In this document: positions 1 to 9,236 of the stretch, one piece after another | Position numbering within the stretch: the stretch's first letter is position 1 | Layout of the letters: each line of letters starts with the position of its first letter | DNA from: Pycnococcus provasolii | Taxonomy: Eukaryota > Chlorophyta > Pseudoscourfieldiophyceae > Pseudoscourfieldiales > Pycnococcaceae | Assembly: GCA_938743325.2 (NCBI GenBank) | Contig: OW568862.1 | Coordinates: 721,501 to 785,500, forward strand | DNA length: 64,000 bases | Direction of reading: 5' to 3' | Notes under the pieces: model-generated | Told to the model about the DNA's origin: nothing | Seen by the model: the letters and a program-made list of their open reading frames with translations, nothing else | Database searches by the model: none | Made by a program: the position numbers and the translations under genes

Positions 1-501
1 ACTTCCCATGAGGAAGAAGCCGATTGCTAGCAGAGGCAAGTTGTCGTCCTTTGCGACAGCGAAGAGCACGGCGCCTGCGCTCACTATGAGCAGGCATGCA
101 GAGGCTGTGCTCCTCGTTCCGTACTTGTCCCTGATAAGGCCGAATGCCAGCCGACACCCTTGCACAGCCCACGACCCTGCGGCGAAGATGACGCCTAGCG
201 CCTGCTCCTGGTCTTTGCAAGACTCGAGCGAGTCGTCGTCTTCGTCGTTGTCACATCTCTGCCTGAGCACGTCATTGTCCTTGAGTGCCTTACGCAGCGC
301 GGGCCAGCCGTACACGACGCCTGAGACGAGCGTCGTTTGCGCGACGGCGTATGCGAGTAGAAATTGCCGCGAGAGGAGTTTCTTTTGATTCTGTCCAGAG
401 TGAGAAGTTTTCTGAGACGCAAGGGTTAAGCCAAGTTCAAACTCACCACCACCTCCTGAGCCTAACGCGACCTCTTCTTGATTAAGGTTAGGAGGAGTCA
501 T
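1..501 (-). CDS. MFS transporter, N-terminal part (cut by window edge)
   Basis: The frame opens with ATG at 501-499 and stays open for 167 codons to the left edge, so only the N-terminal third of a 12-helix carrier is present. A hydrophilic N-terminus of about 45 residues is followed by a helix (about 46-68, ending YGWPAL), an acidic loop with two cysteines (about 80-100), helix 2 (about 102-120), the loop GLIRDKYGTR at 121-130, which matches MFS motif A (GxxxDRxGRR), helix 3 (about 132-150) and the start of helix 4. The YGWPAL, QEQ and GSW-x(5)-RL pattern recalls the SLC43/FMP42-like branch of eukaryotic MFS carriers. Substrate cannot be told. The MFS call is secure; the subfamily is inference. 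Confidence 0.8.
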   Translation of the reverse strand, partial: MTPPNLNQEEVALGSGGGGEFELGLTLASQKTSHSGQNQKKLLSRQFLLAYAVAQTTLVSGVVYGWPALRKALKDNDVLRQRCDNDEDDDSLESCKDQEQALGVIFAAGSWAVQGCRLAFGLIRDKYGTRSTASACLLIVSAGAVLFAVAKDDNLPLLAIGFFLMGS

Positions 502-971
502 ACTAACCCCTTCAAGGGTAGGGCTCGAGATCTGGAGAGGCGGCGGCGGCGACGGCGACGAGGAGGAGCGGCGGCCGTTGGTGATTGATCAAGCTGTTTG
601 GCAACGCGTGGCTCGCGGCTCGAGTGGATCGAGGGCAGGTATCGAGGGCCTCTGTGGCCGGAAATCCACGTCAGAACAAATGTCAGCTCTACCGGGTAGC
701 TAGAGGAGGAGGGAGGACTGTCCTTAATTTTCCTGCTAATTTTAATTTTATCTACCACTAAGGTAGCAATCAGCGCCATCACATCCCATCCATATGTACA
801 TACATACCACCCTACTACACAGTGTACATACCAACCATTTGGTCCTGCATTTCGCCTTGCATTTGGCGTACAGTATTCCTTCAGATGCATCGAGTTTGAT
901 TGAGGTATCTTACCATAGGTCCGGCACTGTGACATGATTTACATCGTGTTGTAAGTTACAGGAACATTTCC
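502..971. other. Spacer with no recognisable gene
   Basis: This 470-base stretch lies upstream of the MFS gene and downstream of the PHINT-repeat gene. A minus-strand open frame crosses it, but its translation is low in complexity at one end and has no domain, so I do not call it. GGC/GAC-rich sequence lies at 538-575 and TAC-rich sequence near 790-830. Confidence 0.6.
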
Positions 972-1826
972 TTATCCGCCGCGTGGACGCTTCGCCTGTT
1001 TGCGACGGCGTGCATCCTCGTCATCTCCATCTTGCTCATCCTTTTCGTCGTTGTCCGCGCCGTTATCCAACAGCGCCCGCAGACCCGCCGTGGCAGCGTT
1101 GCGCTTATGCGCGCCAGTCACTTTGCCGTCCGCGTATCCGACGAAATCGCCGTAAGATAGCCAGCCGGATGACGCGTACGTCGCATAAGGATTGCTCGGA
1201 ATGTCGTGCGGTCGCTTGCCTGACGAAGTCCACGCCTCCCACTCCTTCACGCTCTTCAGACCAAACGTACGCACGTACGCGCGCGCATCCTCGAAGCTCC
1301 GAAAGTTCGTACGTGGTCTAAACTGCGCTTCCTTGCCCACCGCGTATCCGAGGAAGTCGCCGAAAGATAGCCAGCCCGATGACTTGTACGTCTTCTCAGG
1401 ACCAGCTGGAATGTCGTGCGGACGCGCGCCTGACGACTTCCACGCCTCCCACTCCTTCGTGCTCTTCAGGCCGAGCGTACGCATGAAAGCGCGCGCATCC
1501 TCGAAGGTTCGAAATGTGCCGCGCGCACCTTGGCCCTCCGCGTATCCGAGAAAGTCGCCGTAAGACGTCCAGCCCGCTGACGCGTACGTCGTCTGAGGAG
1601 TGCTTGGAATGTCACACGGTCGCTTGCCTGACGACTTCCACGCCTCCCACTCCTTCTTGCTCTTCAGGCCGAGCGTGCGCATGAAAGCGCGCGCATCCTC
1701 GAAGCTGCGAAACCGGCCAGCCACCTTGCCGCTGATCGCCGTGTAAGGTTCGGCCGGTATGGCCGATCCTTGCACTGGCGAGGTGACCGCGGCCGGCACG
1801 TAAGAAACAGCTCGTGAGGTGTGCAT
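972..1826 (-). CDS. PHINT-type repeat protein with basic C-terminal tail (3 repeats)
   Basis: The first ATG of the frame is at 1826-1824, giving 284 residues; the frame extends upstream only through a GTG. Three tandem units of about 65 residues follow the pattern F-R-S-F-E-x-A-R, LGLKS, (E/D)W-x-AW, SG-x-RP-x-DIP, Y-x-S-x-GW, DF(L/V)GY. This resembles the short phage-integrase repeat (Pfam PHINT_rpt) that is known from some bacterial and algal proteins, apart from any integrase catalytic domain. None of the integrase catalytic residues is visible here. The tail is acidic (DEKDEQDGDDED) and then basic (RRRKQAKRPRG), consistent with a nuclear localisation signal. A related six-repeat protein lies at 39438-40898. 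Function unknown; a nucleic-acid or nuclear role is inferred only from the tail. Confidence 0.75.
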   Translation of the reverse strand: MHTSRAVSYVPAAVTSPVQGSAIPAEPYTAISGKVAGRFRSFEDARAFMRTLGLKSKKEWEAWKSSGKRPCDIPSTPQTTYASAGWTSYGDFLGYAEGQGARGTFRTFEDARAFMRTLGLKSTKEWEAWKSSGARPHDIPAGPEKTYKSSGWLSFGDFLGYAVGKEAQFRPRTNFRSFEDARAYVRTFGLKSVKEWEAWTSSGKRPHDIPSNPYATYASSGWLSYGDFVGYADGKVTGAHKRNAATAGLRALLDNGADNDEKDEQDGDDEDARRRKQAKRPRGG

Positions 1827-2050
1827 GAGGTCGAGCACACGTGTCGTGGCAGTGGAGTTGATTTGCTTTTTGAGAGAATGCCAGGCAGCCAGGGGCGGGA
1901 AAGACGAGCCTCACCTTAGACGGCCTCTCGAGACTCTCCCCCCAAAGCAAATGGGCAAAATCCTCCCCGTCCCGTAGGTCCGTCCCGTCTGCCCGTAAGG
2001 TAAGTAAGGCCGTAATTTACCAACTATTTCGTAAGGACTACCCGGTATGT

Positions 2051-2132
2051 ATACCACCCTTAAGGTTAATAAGTCGCATTATACCACCCTTAAGGTTAAT
2101 AAGTCGCATTATACCACCCTTAATAACTCGCA
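2051..2132. repeat. 30-bp tandem repeat
   Basis: Two perfect 30-bp copies (2051-2080 and 2081-2110) are followed by a shortened third (2111-2132). Each carries the core CCCTTAAGGTTAATAAG. It sits upstream of the PHINT-repeat gene in the divergent spacer shared with the gene at 2544. Confidence 0.9.
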
Positions 2133-2308
2133 TCGTTTCTTTCTGTTGTTTTGGGACCACCTCTCCCGTTGTATTCTGCATTCCGTTAGTTTCCCGTTAC
2201 TGTATTGTTATTACCCGTACCTATAAAGTTTAACAGCGCGGGCAAGCGCTTCTATCCACCTTCTTCTCTTTTGACGCGCTTGCCTCCCTAAATTAAGGCT
2301 TAGCTAGC

Positions 2309-2364
2309 TAACCCTAACCCTAACCCTAACCCTAACCCTAACCCTAACCCTAACCCTAACCCTA
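2309..2364. repeat. Interstitial telomere-like array, (CCCTAA)n
   Basis: About nine uninterrupted copies of the 6-bp unit CCCTAA (TTAGGG on the other strand). It lies between two divergently transcribed genes, not at a sequence end, so it is not a chromosome terminus. Confidence 0.95.
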
Positions 2365-2543
2365 TTACTAAAATGCTCCCCAATAGTACTAGGGAAATCT
2401 CCGACCCAAATAAAATCTCACCCCTTCCTTCTTTCGAAATCTTGGACCCCCCACGTGCCCCAGGATGATCATCATGGATCCCGGGCGGGGATCAGCGACG
2501 TCATTCTCGTTTTTGTTATTGTTTTTCTTGTCAAGCTTGAGAA

Positions 2544-3065
2544 ATGTCCGTGTCGTGCTCTCCCCTTGTTCGTGTTTCTGGTGGTAGTGGTAGGTCTGGT
2601 GGGGTTCGGCTTTCCCGTCATATGTCGGGTAGGGTTAGGGTAGGGTCGTCTCAGTGTCTTGGTAGGAGGATACGTCAGCGTCGTCTTGTGTTTGTGAGTG
2701 CGTCTGACGATAAGGGCTCCTCGGGTTCATCATCAGGGGGGGATTCGGAAGGTTCTTCTGGTCCTGGAGGTGTCGACTGGGATCAGGAGTGGAAGTCGTT
2801 CAAAGACTATGCGCGTAAGTCCATGGACGAATATGTCGACGTGTACGATGAACCGCCTGCGCAAGGATACAACTCGTCGAATAACGAGTACGGGAAGGAG
2901 GCACGTGACCAAATCAAAGAGGACGAACGACGGGCACTTGACGCCGTCGTGAACGAAAACTTCACCAAGACGGGGTTTGGAGTCATCGCGCTGACTCTGT
3001 TCGTTTACGTGTTTATTATCGGACCGCCGCCGTCGGACGGACGGTGCACGCTGCCGTGGTGCTGA
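2544..3065 (+). CDS. Predicted plastid-targeted single-span membrane protein
   Basis: The frame begins at the ATG at 2544 and encodes 173 residues. The first 50 or so are rich in Ser, Arg, Val and Gly with almost no acidic residues, as expected of a chloroplast transit peptide. A Ser/Gly linker leads to VDWDQEWKSFKDYARKS, a charged helical region, and one hydrophobic span near the C-terminus (FGVIALTLFVYVFII, about 143-158), followed by a short PPPSDGR tail. This layout is common among small thylakoid or envelope proteins of the green lineage, but I do not recognise the family. Start and frame are likely; function is unknown. Confidence 0.6.
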   Translation: MSVSCSPLVRVSGGSGRSGGVRLSRHMSGRVRVGSSQCLGRRIRQRRLVFVSASDDKGSSGSSSGGDSEGSSGPGGVDWDQEWKSFKDYARKSMDEYVDVYDEPPAQGYNSSNNEYGKEARDQIKEDERRALDAVVNENFTKTGFGVIALTLFVYVFIIGPPPSDGRCTLPWC

Positions 3066-3162
3066 CTCTTTCTTTTTTCTTAAAAACTCTTTCCTGTAAC
3101 TCACTCATCACTCCTTCTTTTTCACATCGCCAACATCCGGGAGAACATCCGAACGGATCATT

Positions 3163-3187
3163 CCCCCCCCCCCCCCCCCCCCCCCCC
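3163..3187. repeat. Poly-C tract (25 C)
   Basis: Uninterrupted run of C ending 68 bases before the ATG at 3256. Similar tracts precede the starts at 30320 and 37235. Confidence 0.95.
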
Positions 3188-3255
3188 GGCTGAAATTCAC
3201 TCCCCGCGGTGGAATCCAACACGTCAGGCGAAGGCGGGCGGGTTGTCGTTCATTC

Positions 3256-4431
3256 ATGTCGCGCGTGAAACAAGTTGCGTGCTTCGTGCCAGGCGTCAGC
3301 GGGCACGCCCTGCTGAGAACGCATTTACCGTCTGCGTCGGTTCCGTATCCCATACGCGTTGCCTATTTTATTCGAACAGACACGGAATGCAGTGACAGCT
3401 CCAGCTCGGCGACACTCAGCTCCGGCTCTGGGACACTGCCAGCGGACAATCGGCCTGGGGGGGTTAGAGTGACTGCTCGAAGAGCCTCTCCGCAGTGGCT
3501 ATCTCTCGACTCGCAGGTTTTAGACGCACCTGCAGGGGCGGTTAGGGACAATGTCGAAATCGTGTACTTCCGTGGTGACGACGTACTCTACGACGTCCCA
3601 CCTCTCGTCGCGCTTAGCTCCACGCTAACAGAGCGGGCGAAGTTCGACTTGCCCGTGTCGACGCCCATTCCCACGGACATCGTGCGACTTGCAGACCCCA
3701 CGGAGGCTGCGCGTGCGCTGCTTGTCGCGTGCGACCAGGCACACGCGGTCAACGGGCAGACAGCAGCAACACAGCAACGTCGGCCACGCTGGTATCCACG
3801 CGTGCGTGCAGTGTGGTGTGTTGACCCGCTGCGCTTTGTACGCGGCATAGCAGACTGGAGCAACATCCAGGACTGGACCTGCCTGCACGAGGCTCTCGCG
3901 GAGGCAAGACGTTCCGCCGGCGCAAAAGCGGACGCGCTGCCACCTGCGTGCACCATGCTCGTGGGACACTCGCACGGGGGCGCGGTGGTTTCGCGCTTAC
4001 TTCACGAGCGCGCCAAGGTGTTGAGAAAAGGGGTTGCAGCTGAGGGAGCGAGTGCGCTCGCGCGAAGCGTCGTTGCCGCCTTCTACGTCGACGCTGGGAG
4101 CAACGTTCCCGGCGAGGCTCATGTTACCGACGGCGACGTGGCACGCTTCAACGCGGAGACGAGTGCGCACGCCGTCACATGGCAAAACGGAATTGCGACA
4201 CGCGTTGACACGCCTCCTGCGGCGTTCCGTGTCACGGTAGTTGGCACGCCAAGGCAGTGGCGCGACGCGAGGCGAGCCTTCGTCGAGGAGGAGAAGGACG
4301 CGATGCTGCATGCGTTCGAGATCGACGGTGCACTTGCTCCGGTTGAGCAAAAGGTTTATTGGACACCAGGCGGATTCGGGAACCTTGAGGAACACTTCAC
4401 GTGTTTAACGCTTGTAGACTTCGGCGCGTAG
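3256..4431 (+). CDS. Serine-hydrolase-like protein (GHSHGG elbow), orphan
   Basis: The 391-residue frame starts at the first ATG after a long poly-C tract. The N-terminus (VKQVACFVPGVSGHALLR) resembles the first strand and oxyanion loop of an alpha/beta hydrolase. A nucleophile elbow is visible as CTMLVGHSHGGAVVSRLL, with Ser239 inside GHSHGG (237-242) followed by a helix, as in lipases and esterases. A further strand (about 275-285, VVAAFYVDAGSNVPG) and a C-terminal 'TPGGFGNLEEHF' region could carry the acid and His, but I cannot assign them. No signal peptide or membrane span is seen. TGTAA follows the stop at 4434-4438 and 4444-4448. A hydrolase fold is an inference from the elbow alone; the substrate is unknown. 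Confidence 0.5.
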   Translation: MSRVKQVACFVPGVSGHALLRTHLPSASVPYPIRVAYFIRTDTECSDSSSSATLSSGSGTLPADNRPGGVRVTARRASPQWLSLDSQVLDAPAGAVRDNVEIVYFRGDDVLYDVPPLVALSSTLTERAKFDLPVSTPIPTDIVRLADPTEAARALLVACDQAHAVNGQTAATQQRRPRWYPRVRAVWCVDPLRFVRGIADWSNIQDWTCLHEALAEARRSAGAKADALPPACTMLVGHSHGGAVVSRLLHERAKVLRKGVAAEGASALARSVVAAFYVDAGSNVPGEAHVTDGDVARFNAETSAHAVTWQNGIATRVDTPPAAFRVTVVGTPRQWRDARRAFVEEEKDAMLHAFEIDGALAPVEQKVYWTPGGFGNLEEHFTCLTLVDFGA

Positions 4432-4554
4432 CGTGTAAGCGCTTGTAATTTTTAGTCCTGTACTTGTGATCGCTCGTTCAATGTACTGTAATGGAATGTA
4501 CTTTACTTTGTCCAGCGGTCGTACGAAGAAGTTGTGAAAATTACGAAGTAGTTA

Positions 4555-7065
4555 CTATGGCAATCGCGACCCGATTTCGTCGCCAGGAAGACACACCTTC
4601 GGCTTACGCGCGAGAGAGGCCATGAACATCACATGGATGAGAAAAATGTAAACCATGAGAAGCGCACCGCGACTACCGAAGATTCGCCCAAACGGATACG
4701 AGGTGCCACTGCCAGGTTTTGACGACGAGCTTCGCCCAAGCATCGTGGGACTTGGCGCTGGTGCTGCCGCGATCGCCGCACTCGCCGAAATGCCAAGGCT
4801 GCCAAGCAAGCTTTCTCCCGCGGCGCCCCGCTGGGCCTGTTGAGCTCGTGCCCACTTCTGCGAAACGCTCTCAAAGTCCTTCTCGAGCATACCGTGACGT
4901 ATCTTTAGACTGCTGAGCTCACTTCTCGCCGCCGCGAGCTCGTCTCGCAGGGTGTCATATCTCCGCATTTGTGCTGGATTGCTTGGCTCTGGTGTGAGAA
5001 TTTGGAAACCCTCGGAGCCAGCAAGATCAGCTCCGTCGCTCGACACCGCTGATTTTGACGAAGCAGCAGCGGCCGTCGCTGCCGCCGCAATGCCCTCAAG
5101 CTCCTCCAGGCGGTCGCGCAACTCGCGCTCCGCGCGTTTTGCAGCTCCCTCGCCACGTTTTAGCATGCCGCGCGTTGCCGTCAGCTCCTCATGCAGTGAC
5201 GCGGCGTTGCGCTTTGCATCCGAAATTTCCCGCTGCACACCATCTGACTCGCTCTTGAGTGCCTCCAACTCGGCGAGCGCCGCAGCCTTTGCCGTTTCAT
5301 TTTCCTGAAACCTACGAGCGCTGGCCTCCGCCGCATCCACCGCGCGGCGGCGAGCGTCGTCCGCCTCGCGTGCATGCGACTTTGCCGTGTCCGCACTATC
5401 TTTTAGCTCAGCCGCCTCGCGTAGGAGGCTCTCAAGTTGATCGGACATTTCACTCGCGCGCTCGCGACTTGCCGTGAGCTCCGATTCGAGGCTACTCACT
5501 TGCATCGCGAGAGCCTCGCGCTCCTTCTCAAGGCCCGCGGTCGCACGCGACGCTGCGGCTGTGACCGCGCTCTGAAACATGGCAGACCGCCGCTCGCCAT
5601 CGGCACGCAGCGCAGCCGTCTCTGCCAGCGCCTCGTCACGGCTCGCCTCAGCAGCCGCCACGCGCTGCGCATCCTGCTGCTGGCGGAACTCGTACTTAGC
5701 GACCACGTGGCGCAGCTCCTCCTTCTCCTGCACTGCACGCTCACGCTCCGCGGTGCTGCTGCTCTCGCCGTCGCGCATGTCGTTCATCTCGGCCTCAAGT
5801 GTTTCGATACGTCTCGCGAGGTCGCGCTTCTCGCTCTCGAGCTTCGCCTTGGTGCTCGCATCCATTCCGCTCAGCGTCATCGATGCCAGGGTTTCGTCAT
5901 TCGCACTCGCTCGCGCCTCCGCCGCCGCCTGGGCGATGCGCGACATCTTGAGCATCTCGCGCGTCTCCGCGAGCTCCGCCTGTGTGCTCACGAGGCTCGC
6001 CTTGGATGTTTCTGCATCTTTCGCCACCCTTTTGGCGTCGGACGATGCCGCAGCGAGCAGCGCCTTGAGTTCGTTCACCTCCTTGCGCGTTGAAGCCGCC
6101 TCGGCGCTCAGCTTCGCCTCGGTCTCGTCCTTCGAGTGCAACTCATCAGCAAGCGACCCCATCTTCGTTTCGAGCGCCGCCGCGAGCTCCGACACGCGGG
6201 ACTCCGTCTCGCCGCGCAGGCGCTTCTCCTCCTCGACGGCGCTCTTCTCCGCCTTTAGAGAATCCTCTAAATTCTGAACCGTCGCCTGGTATCCAGCGCT
6301 CGACTCCTGAGCCGCGCCTAGCTGCGCGCGCAGTCGCTCGGAAAGGGCGTTTGCTTGTGCGACGGCATCCTCAAGCTGCGAGCGCTCGACCATGAGCTGA
6401 TTTGCACGTTTGCGCTCTGCGGCCAACTTCGTCTTGAGGTTACCCTCCCGCTTCGCTGCTGCCGCGGCCACCGCACGTGCCTGAGCGAGCTCAGCAACGT
6501 TCTGATCTGTCGCGTACACGTCAATCCCTGGCGTGGTCGTAGCTGCGTTCGAGGCGGCACCGTCGTCTGAGACGGCACCTTCGCCACCTGCGCTTGCGCT
6601 CCCACTTCCCGCCGCAGCAGGACCGCCTGTGGCGGTCCAGTAGTCCACGGCTCCTGCGCTGTCAGCGGCGTCGTCGTCAGGTCTCAGCGCCGCAAGCGCG
6701 GCGGCGCTTGGCAGCCCCACAGCTTCGACGCCTCGGTCGATGATTTCGTCGTCCACTTCGTCGAGTTCGTCGTCGTCGTCGTCGTCCCCTCTTTGCCGTC
6801 TTCGCGACAGTCGCGTTGGGCTTATTGTTCGTCCATCCGTGAATCTGTCCGGCGACACCTCCGGGCTGCTACTGCTGCTGTACGCCTCGTGTCCCACCTG
6901 CGTCGTATCTGATCCTGCCGCGGCAGACTCGGCCGTCGTGAGTGCGACAGTGGCCGCAGACTTGGCACCGTCGACGACAATGGACGCGGACTCCGTCAAA
7001 GCGGATTCCGTGAATTCCGTGAATCCATCCTTGACTTGCTCTCTCAAATCCTTAAGCCAGTCCAT
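4555..7065 (-). CDS. Golgin-84-like coiled-coil protein with C-terminal membrane anchor
   Basis: This 836-residue protein starts at the ATG at 7065-7063 (MDWLKDLREQVKDGF). An acidic, Ser/Ala-rich N-terminal third leads into a coiled coil of about 500 residues (about 190-760) rich in Ala, Glu, Lys and Arg with few prolines. The C-terminus has the order coiled coil, basic loop with YPFGRIFGSRG, one hydrophobic span (about 800-818) and a short tail. That layout, including an aromatic-Arg motif just before the span, matches golgin-84/GOLGA5 and plant golgin candidates 1 and 2, which tether vesicles at the Golgi. The tail is longer than in most relatives. The Golgi role is inferred from architecture; the coiled coil and anchor are seen directly. 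Confidence 0.7.
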   Translation of the reverse strand: MDWLKDLREQVKDGFTEFTESALTESASIVVDGAKSAATVALTTAESAAAGSDTTQVGHEAYSSSSSPEVSPDRFTDGRTISPTRLSRRRQRGDDDDDDELDEVDDEIIDRGVEAVGLPSAAALAALRPDDDAADSAGAVDYWTATGGPAAAGSGSASAGGEGAVSDDGAASNAATTTPGIDVYATDQNVAELAQARAVAAAAAKREGNLKTKLAAERKRANQLMVERSQLEDAVAQANALSERLRAQLGAAQESSAGYQATVQNLEDSLKAEKSAVEEEKRLRGETESRVSELAAALETKMGSLADELHSKDETEAKLSAEAASTRKEVNELKALLAAASSDAKRVAKDAETSKASLVSTQAELAETREMLKMSRIAQAAAEARASANDETLASMTLSGMDASTKAKLESEKRDLARRIETLEAEMNDMRDGESSSTAERERAVQEKEELRHVVAKYEFRQQQDAQRVAAAEASRDEALAETAALRADGERRSAMFQSAVTAAASRATAGLEKEREALAMQVSSLESELTASRERASEMSDQLESLLREAAELKDSADTAKSHAREADDARRRAVDAAEASARRFQENETAKAAALAELEALKSESDGVQREISDAKRNAASLHEELTATRGMLKRGEGAAKRAERELRDRLEELEGIAAAATAAAASSKSAVSSDGADLAGSEGFQILTPEPSNPAQMRRYDTLRDELAAARSELSSLKIRHGMLEKDFESVSQKWARAQQAQRGAAGESLLGSLGISASAAIAAAPAPSPTMLGRSSSSKPGSGTSYPFGRIFGSRGALLMVYIFLIHVMFMASLARKPKVCLPGDEIGSRLP

Positions 7066-8459
7066 TGCTCAAGCAGTCAAGAGGAGATAAAGCAGAGGAA
7101 CAGCCAGAAGAAGATCGTCCACTCAAGAAGAAAGAGATACTGTAAGAGACAAGACAAGATACAGCGAACACTCAGCAGGTCAAGGAGAGCCTAAAGGTAT
7201 AGGACGGCCCTTAGAGAGAGGTTCCCCTTGGAGGGAGATGTGAAATGGCGGAAAGAAACTTAAGAAAGGGTTTTAAAGTACCTCGTAACCGGGTACAGGT
7301 AAAGTTTTATGTAAGGCCCACGAGGAAAGCAGGTGGGCCCCTTGAGACCACTTGATGACTTGAGGGAAAGAAAGAACTTAAGCCTTAACACTATTCGTTC
7401 CAAGTGTCTGAATTCAGACACCCCCGAAACCCTGGCCCGGGGCCCGACCAATCTCAACGGGACATCTGAGCCATTTCGGTGGCGTAATTTGCCGCTGCTT
7501 GCACCTCCGCCTGGGTAGCTGAATCTGTGTCATCTGTGTCAACTGATGGTTTCTATGCTTGGTATTGGACACCTTTAGACGCGTTAAGACGACAACGACG
7601 GCGACGACGGCGAAAACGACGACCACGACAACGCTCGCGACGGCGACGGCGACATGGGGTGCGACGGCGATGGCGACATGGGGTGCGACGCCGACACCGA
7701 CGCCGACGGCTCACATGAGCTGACCGGCTGGCTCTCAGGCCGGCAGACTATCTGTTTGGGTAATGGTGGTCTTTAAGTAACAACGTCTTGTAACATGTGT
7801 ATAAAAACTTCACCTCTCTCTCTTCTTAAGGCGCCTTAAGACGTCACTCTCCCTTAAGGTCGACACCACCTACCCACGTTGGCTCGAGAAAGATGAGATG
7901 TTGTTACATGTACTTACATGTTGACCAAAACCAACGCGCCAGCCACTGAGTTGTCTGAGTATCTCAGCTAGCCACTCAGCCACTCAGCCAGCGACACTTT
8001 GTGGCCTTGTCGGCCGCTCAACGTCGACGCCATGACATCTGCCGACATAACTCGTCTAACAGGGACTTGGTCGTGGGACAAGTCGGGCAGAATTCAAACC
8101 GGGAAAAGGCTGAGGGTTTGAGTGGAGTTTTTCCCTGGAGTTTTCCCCAAATTCTGCCCGGAACGAATAGTGTTAAGGTAGAAAATCGTAGGTAAGGCTT
8201 AATAAAAATAGGCGGGTCCCACAACGGTCTTATTCTGAAACTCGAGCTAACCCTAACCGCTCGCTAACCTCCTCCTCTATGTACGTCCCCTACAGTACGT
8301 TATCAAGTGCGCGCTACCTTTACGACCTGCGTCCAACGACCTGCGACGTTCCTACACGGGTCCCGTGTGTGTTTTCGCGACTTGTTTGGGCGACTTCCGA
8401 ATGTGCTTTGACTATATACTGTATGTGGTAATATAAAAATCAACTAAGTGAAACTACGG
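7066..8459. other. 1.4-kb spacer with no recognisable gene
   Basis: This holds the promoter of the golgin gene and the 3' flank of the gene at 8460. It contains a GAC/GGC repeat block (7590-7715), several TTAAGG blocks near 7826-7860 and a short telomere-like stretch at about 8249-8260. The open frames in it are Arg-rich products of the repeats and I do not call them. Confidence 0.6.
7590..7715. repeat. GACGGC-type low-complexity block with a 24-bp direct repeat
   Basis: Imperfect GACGGC/GACGAC units. Within them GGCGACATGGGGTGCGACG occurs at 7648 and again at 7672, a 24-bp tandem duplication. Confidence 0.85.
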
Positions 8460-9224
8460 CTACGCGTCGCCTCGAGCACCCACCAAGGCGCACGTGCCTC
8501 CGCAGCTTTTGTCGCACTTGCCTGGGAGTGCAAACGTGCTGGGGTCAAACTTCCCGACGCTCACGTCGGAGAAGATCATGTCGTCGTCAGGCTTCTGGAG
8601 AAGCCTGACGGGCGTCGCGACAGTGCTGCTTGCGTTCGCGGCGATCCAGTACAGGTTCGTCTGCAACCCCTTGACGCTGAACTTGTCGCACACCACTCCC
8701 GCAACCGTATCTTGTCCCTGGTACTCTCCGTTCGCCGCCCAGTCAGGCTTGGTCGCGCCGCATCCGTTCTCCGTCGAGCAGCAAAAGCAACAGTCGCCGT
8801 CGCCAAATACAAGGTAGCGTGCAAAGCCCTGCGTGCCGTTCGTGACGACGTGCGAGCACGAAACCTTCTTCAGCTTCTTGCCCGTCGCGGTGCCACAGTA
8901 CCTATCCCCCTCTCCGTTCTCGCGGTCCATGCGCTCGTACGGAAAGTCGTAGAAAAGCCGCCCTGTCGTCGACCACTTTATGAAGAGGTACTTCACCGTC
9001 TCCGTGAACGACGCGGAGAATGACGAAGGCCACGGCGTGGGGGCTGAGGCTGATGATACCACCTGCACAGTAGCTCCGGGTAAGCCGGAACGACTTGCAC
9101 GACTCGCCGACGCGACGTCAACTTGGGTGGCGGCCAGCAAGAACAAGGTTAAACAGCAAGCCGCTGTGGAGGTATATGCAAAACGGCCCTGGCGAGAGTG
9201 CAATGAAGAGCACGTTGCGGCCAT
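8460..9224 (-). CDS. Secreted cysteine-rich protein, function unknown
   Basis: The first ATG is at 9224-9222, giving 254 residues. A signal peptide is clear: a short basic region, the hydrophobic stretch ACCLTLFLLAAT and a likely cleavage after ASA near residue 40. The mature part begins with FSASFTETVKY, then GRLFYDFPYERMDRENGEGDRYC, a CSHV site, a dense cysteine cluster (DGDCCFCCSTENGCG), KPDW and CDKFSVKGLQTNLYW. The W/Y-rich strands separated by paired cysteines suggest a disulphide-bonded beta fold of LolA-like or ependymin-like type, but that is a guess. At least three N-x-S/T sites (NGT, NAS) are visible. Secretion is well supported; the activity is not known. Confidence 0.65.
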   Translation of the reverse strand: MAATCSSLHSRQGRFAYTSTAACCLTLFLLAATQVDVASASRASRSGLPGATVQVVSSASAPTPWPSSFSASFTETVKYLFIKWSTTGRLFYDFPYERMDRENGEGDRYCGTATGKKLKKVSCSHVVTNGTQGFARYLVFGDGDCCFCCSTENGCGATKPDWAANGEYQGQDTVAGVVCDKFSVKGLQTNLYWIAANASSTVATPVRLLQKPDDDMIFSDVSVGKFDPSTFALPGKCDKSCGGTCALVGARGDA

Positions 9225-9236
9225 CGCGAGCGCCAC

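Noticed and set aside
498-935. Minus-strand open frame of 145 codons in the first spacer
   Set aside because: The translation has no domain, ends in an Arg-rich product of a GC repeat, and overlaps the true start of the MFS gene in another frame.
972-1826. Phage-type integrase or mobile element
   Set aside because: Only the accessory repeat unit is present; no tyrosine-recombinase catalytic domain, attachment sites or target-site duplication are visible.
2309-2364. A chromosome end
   Set aside because: The (CCCTAA)n array is only about 56 bp, is flanked by genes on both sides, and similar short arrays occur at four other internal positions.
7527-7718. Small Arg-rich plus-strand frame
   Set aside because: It is the direct translation of the GACGGC repeat block; no independent coding signal.
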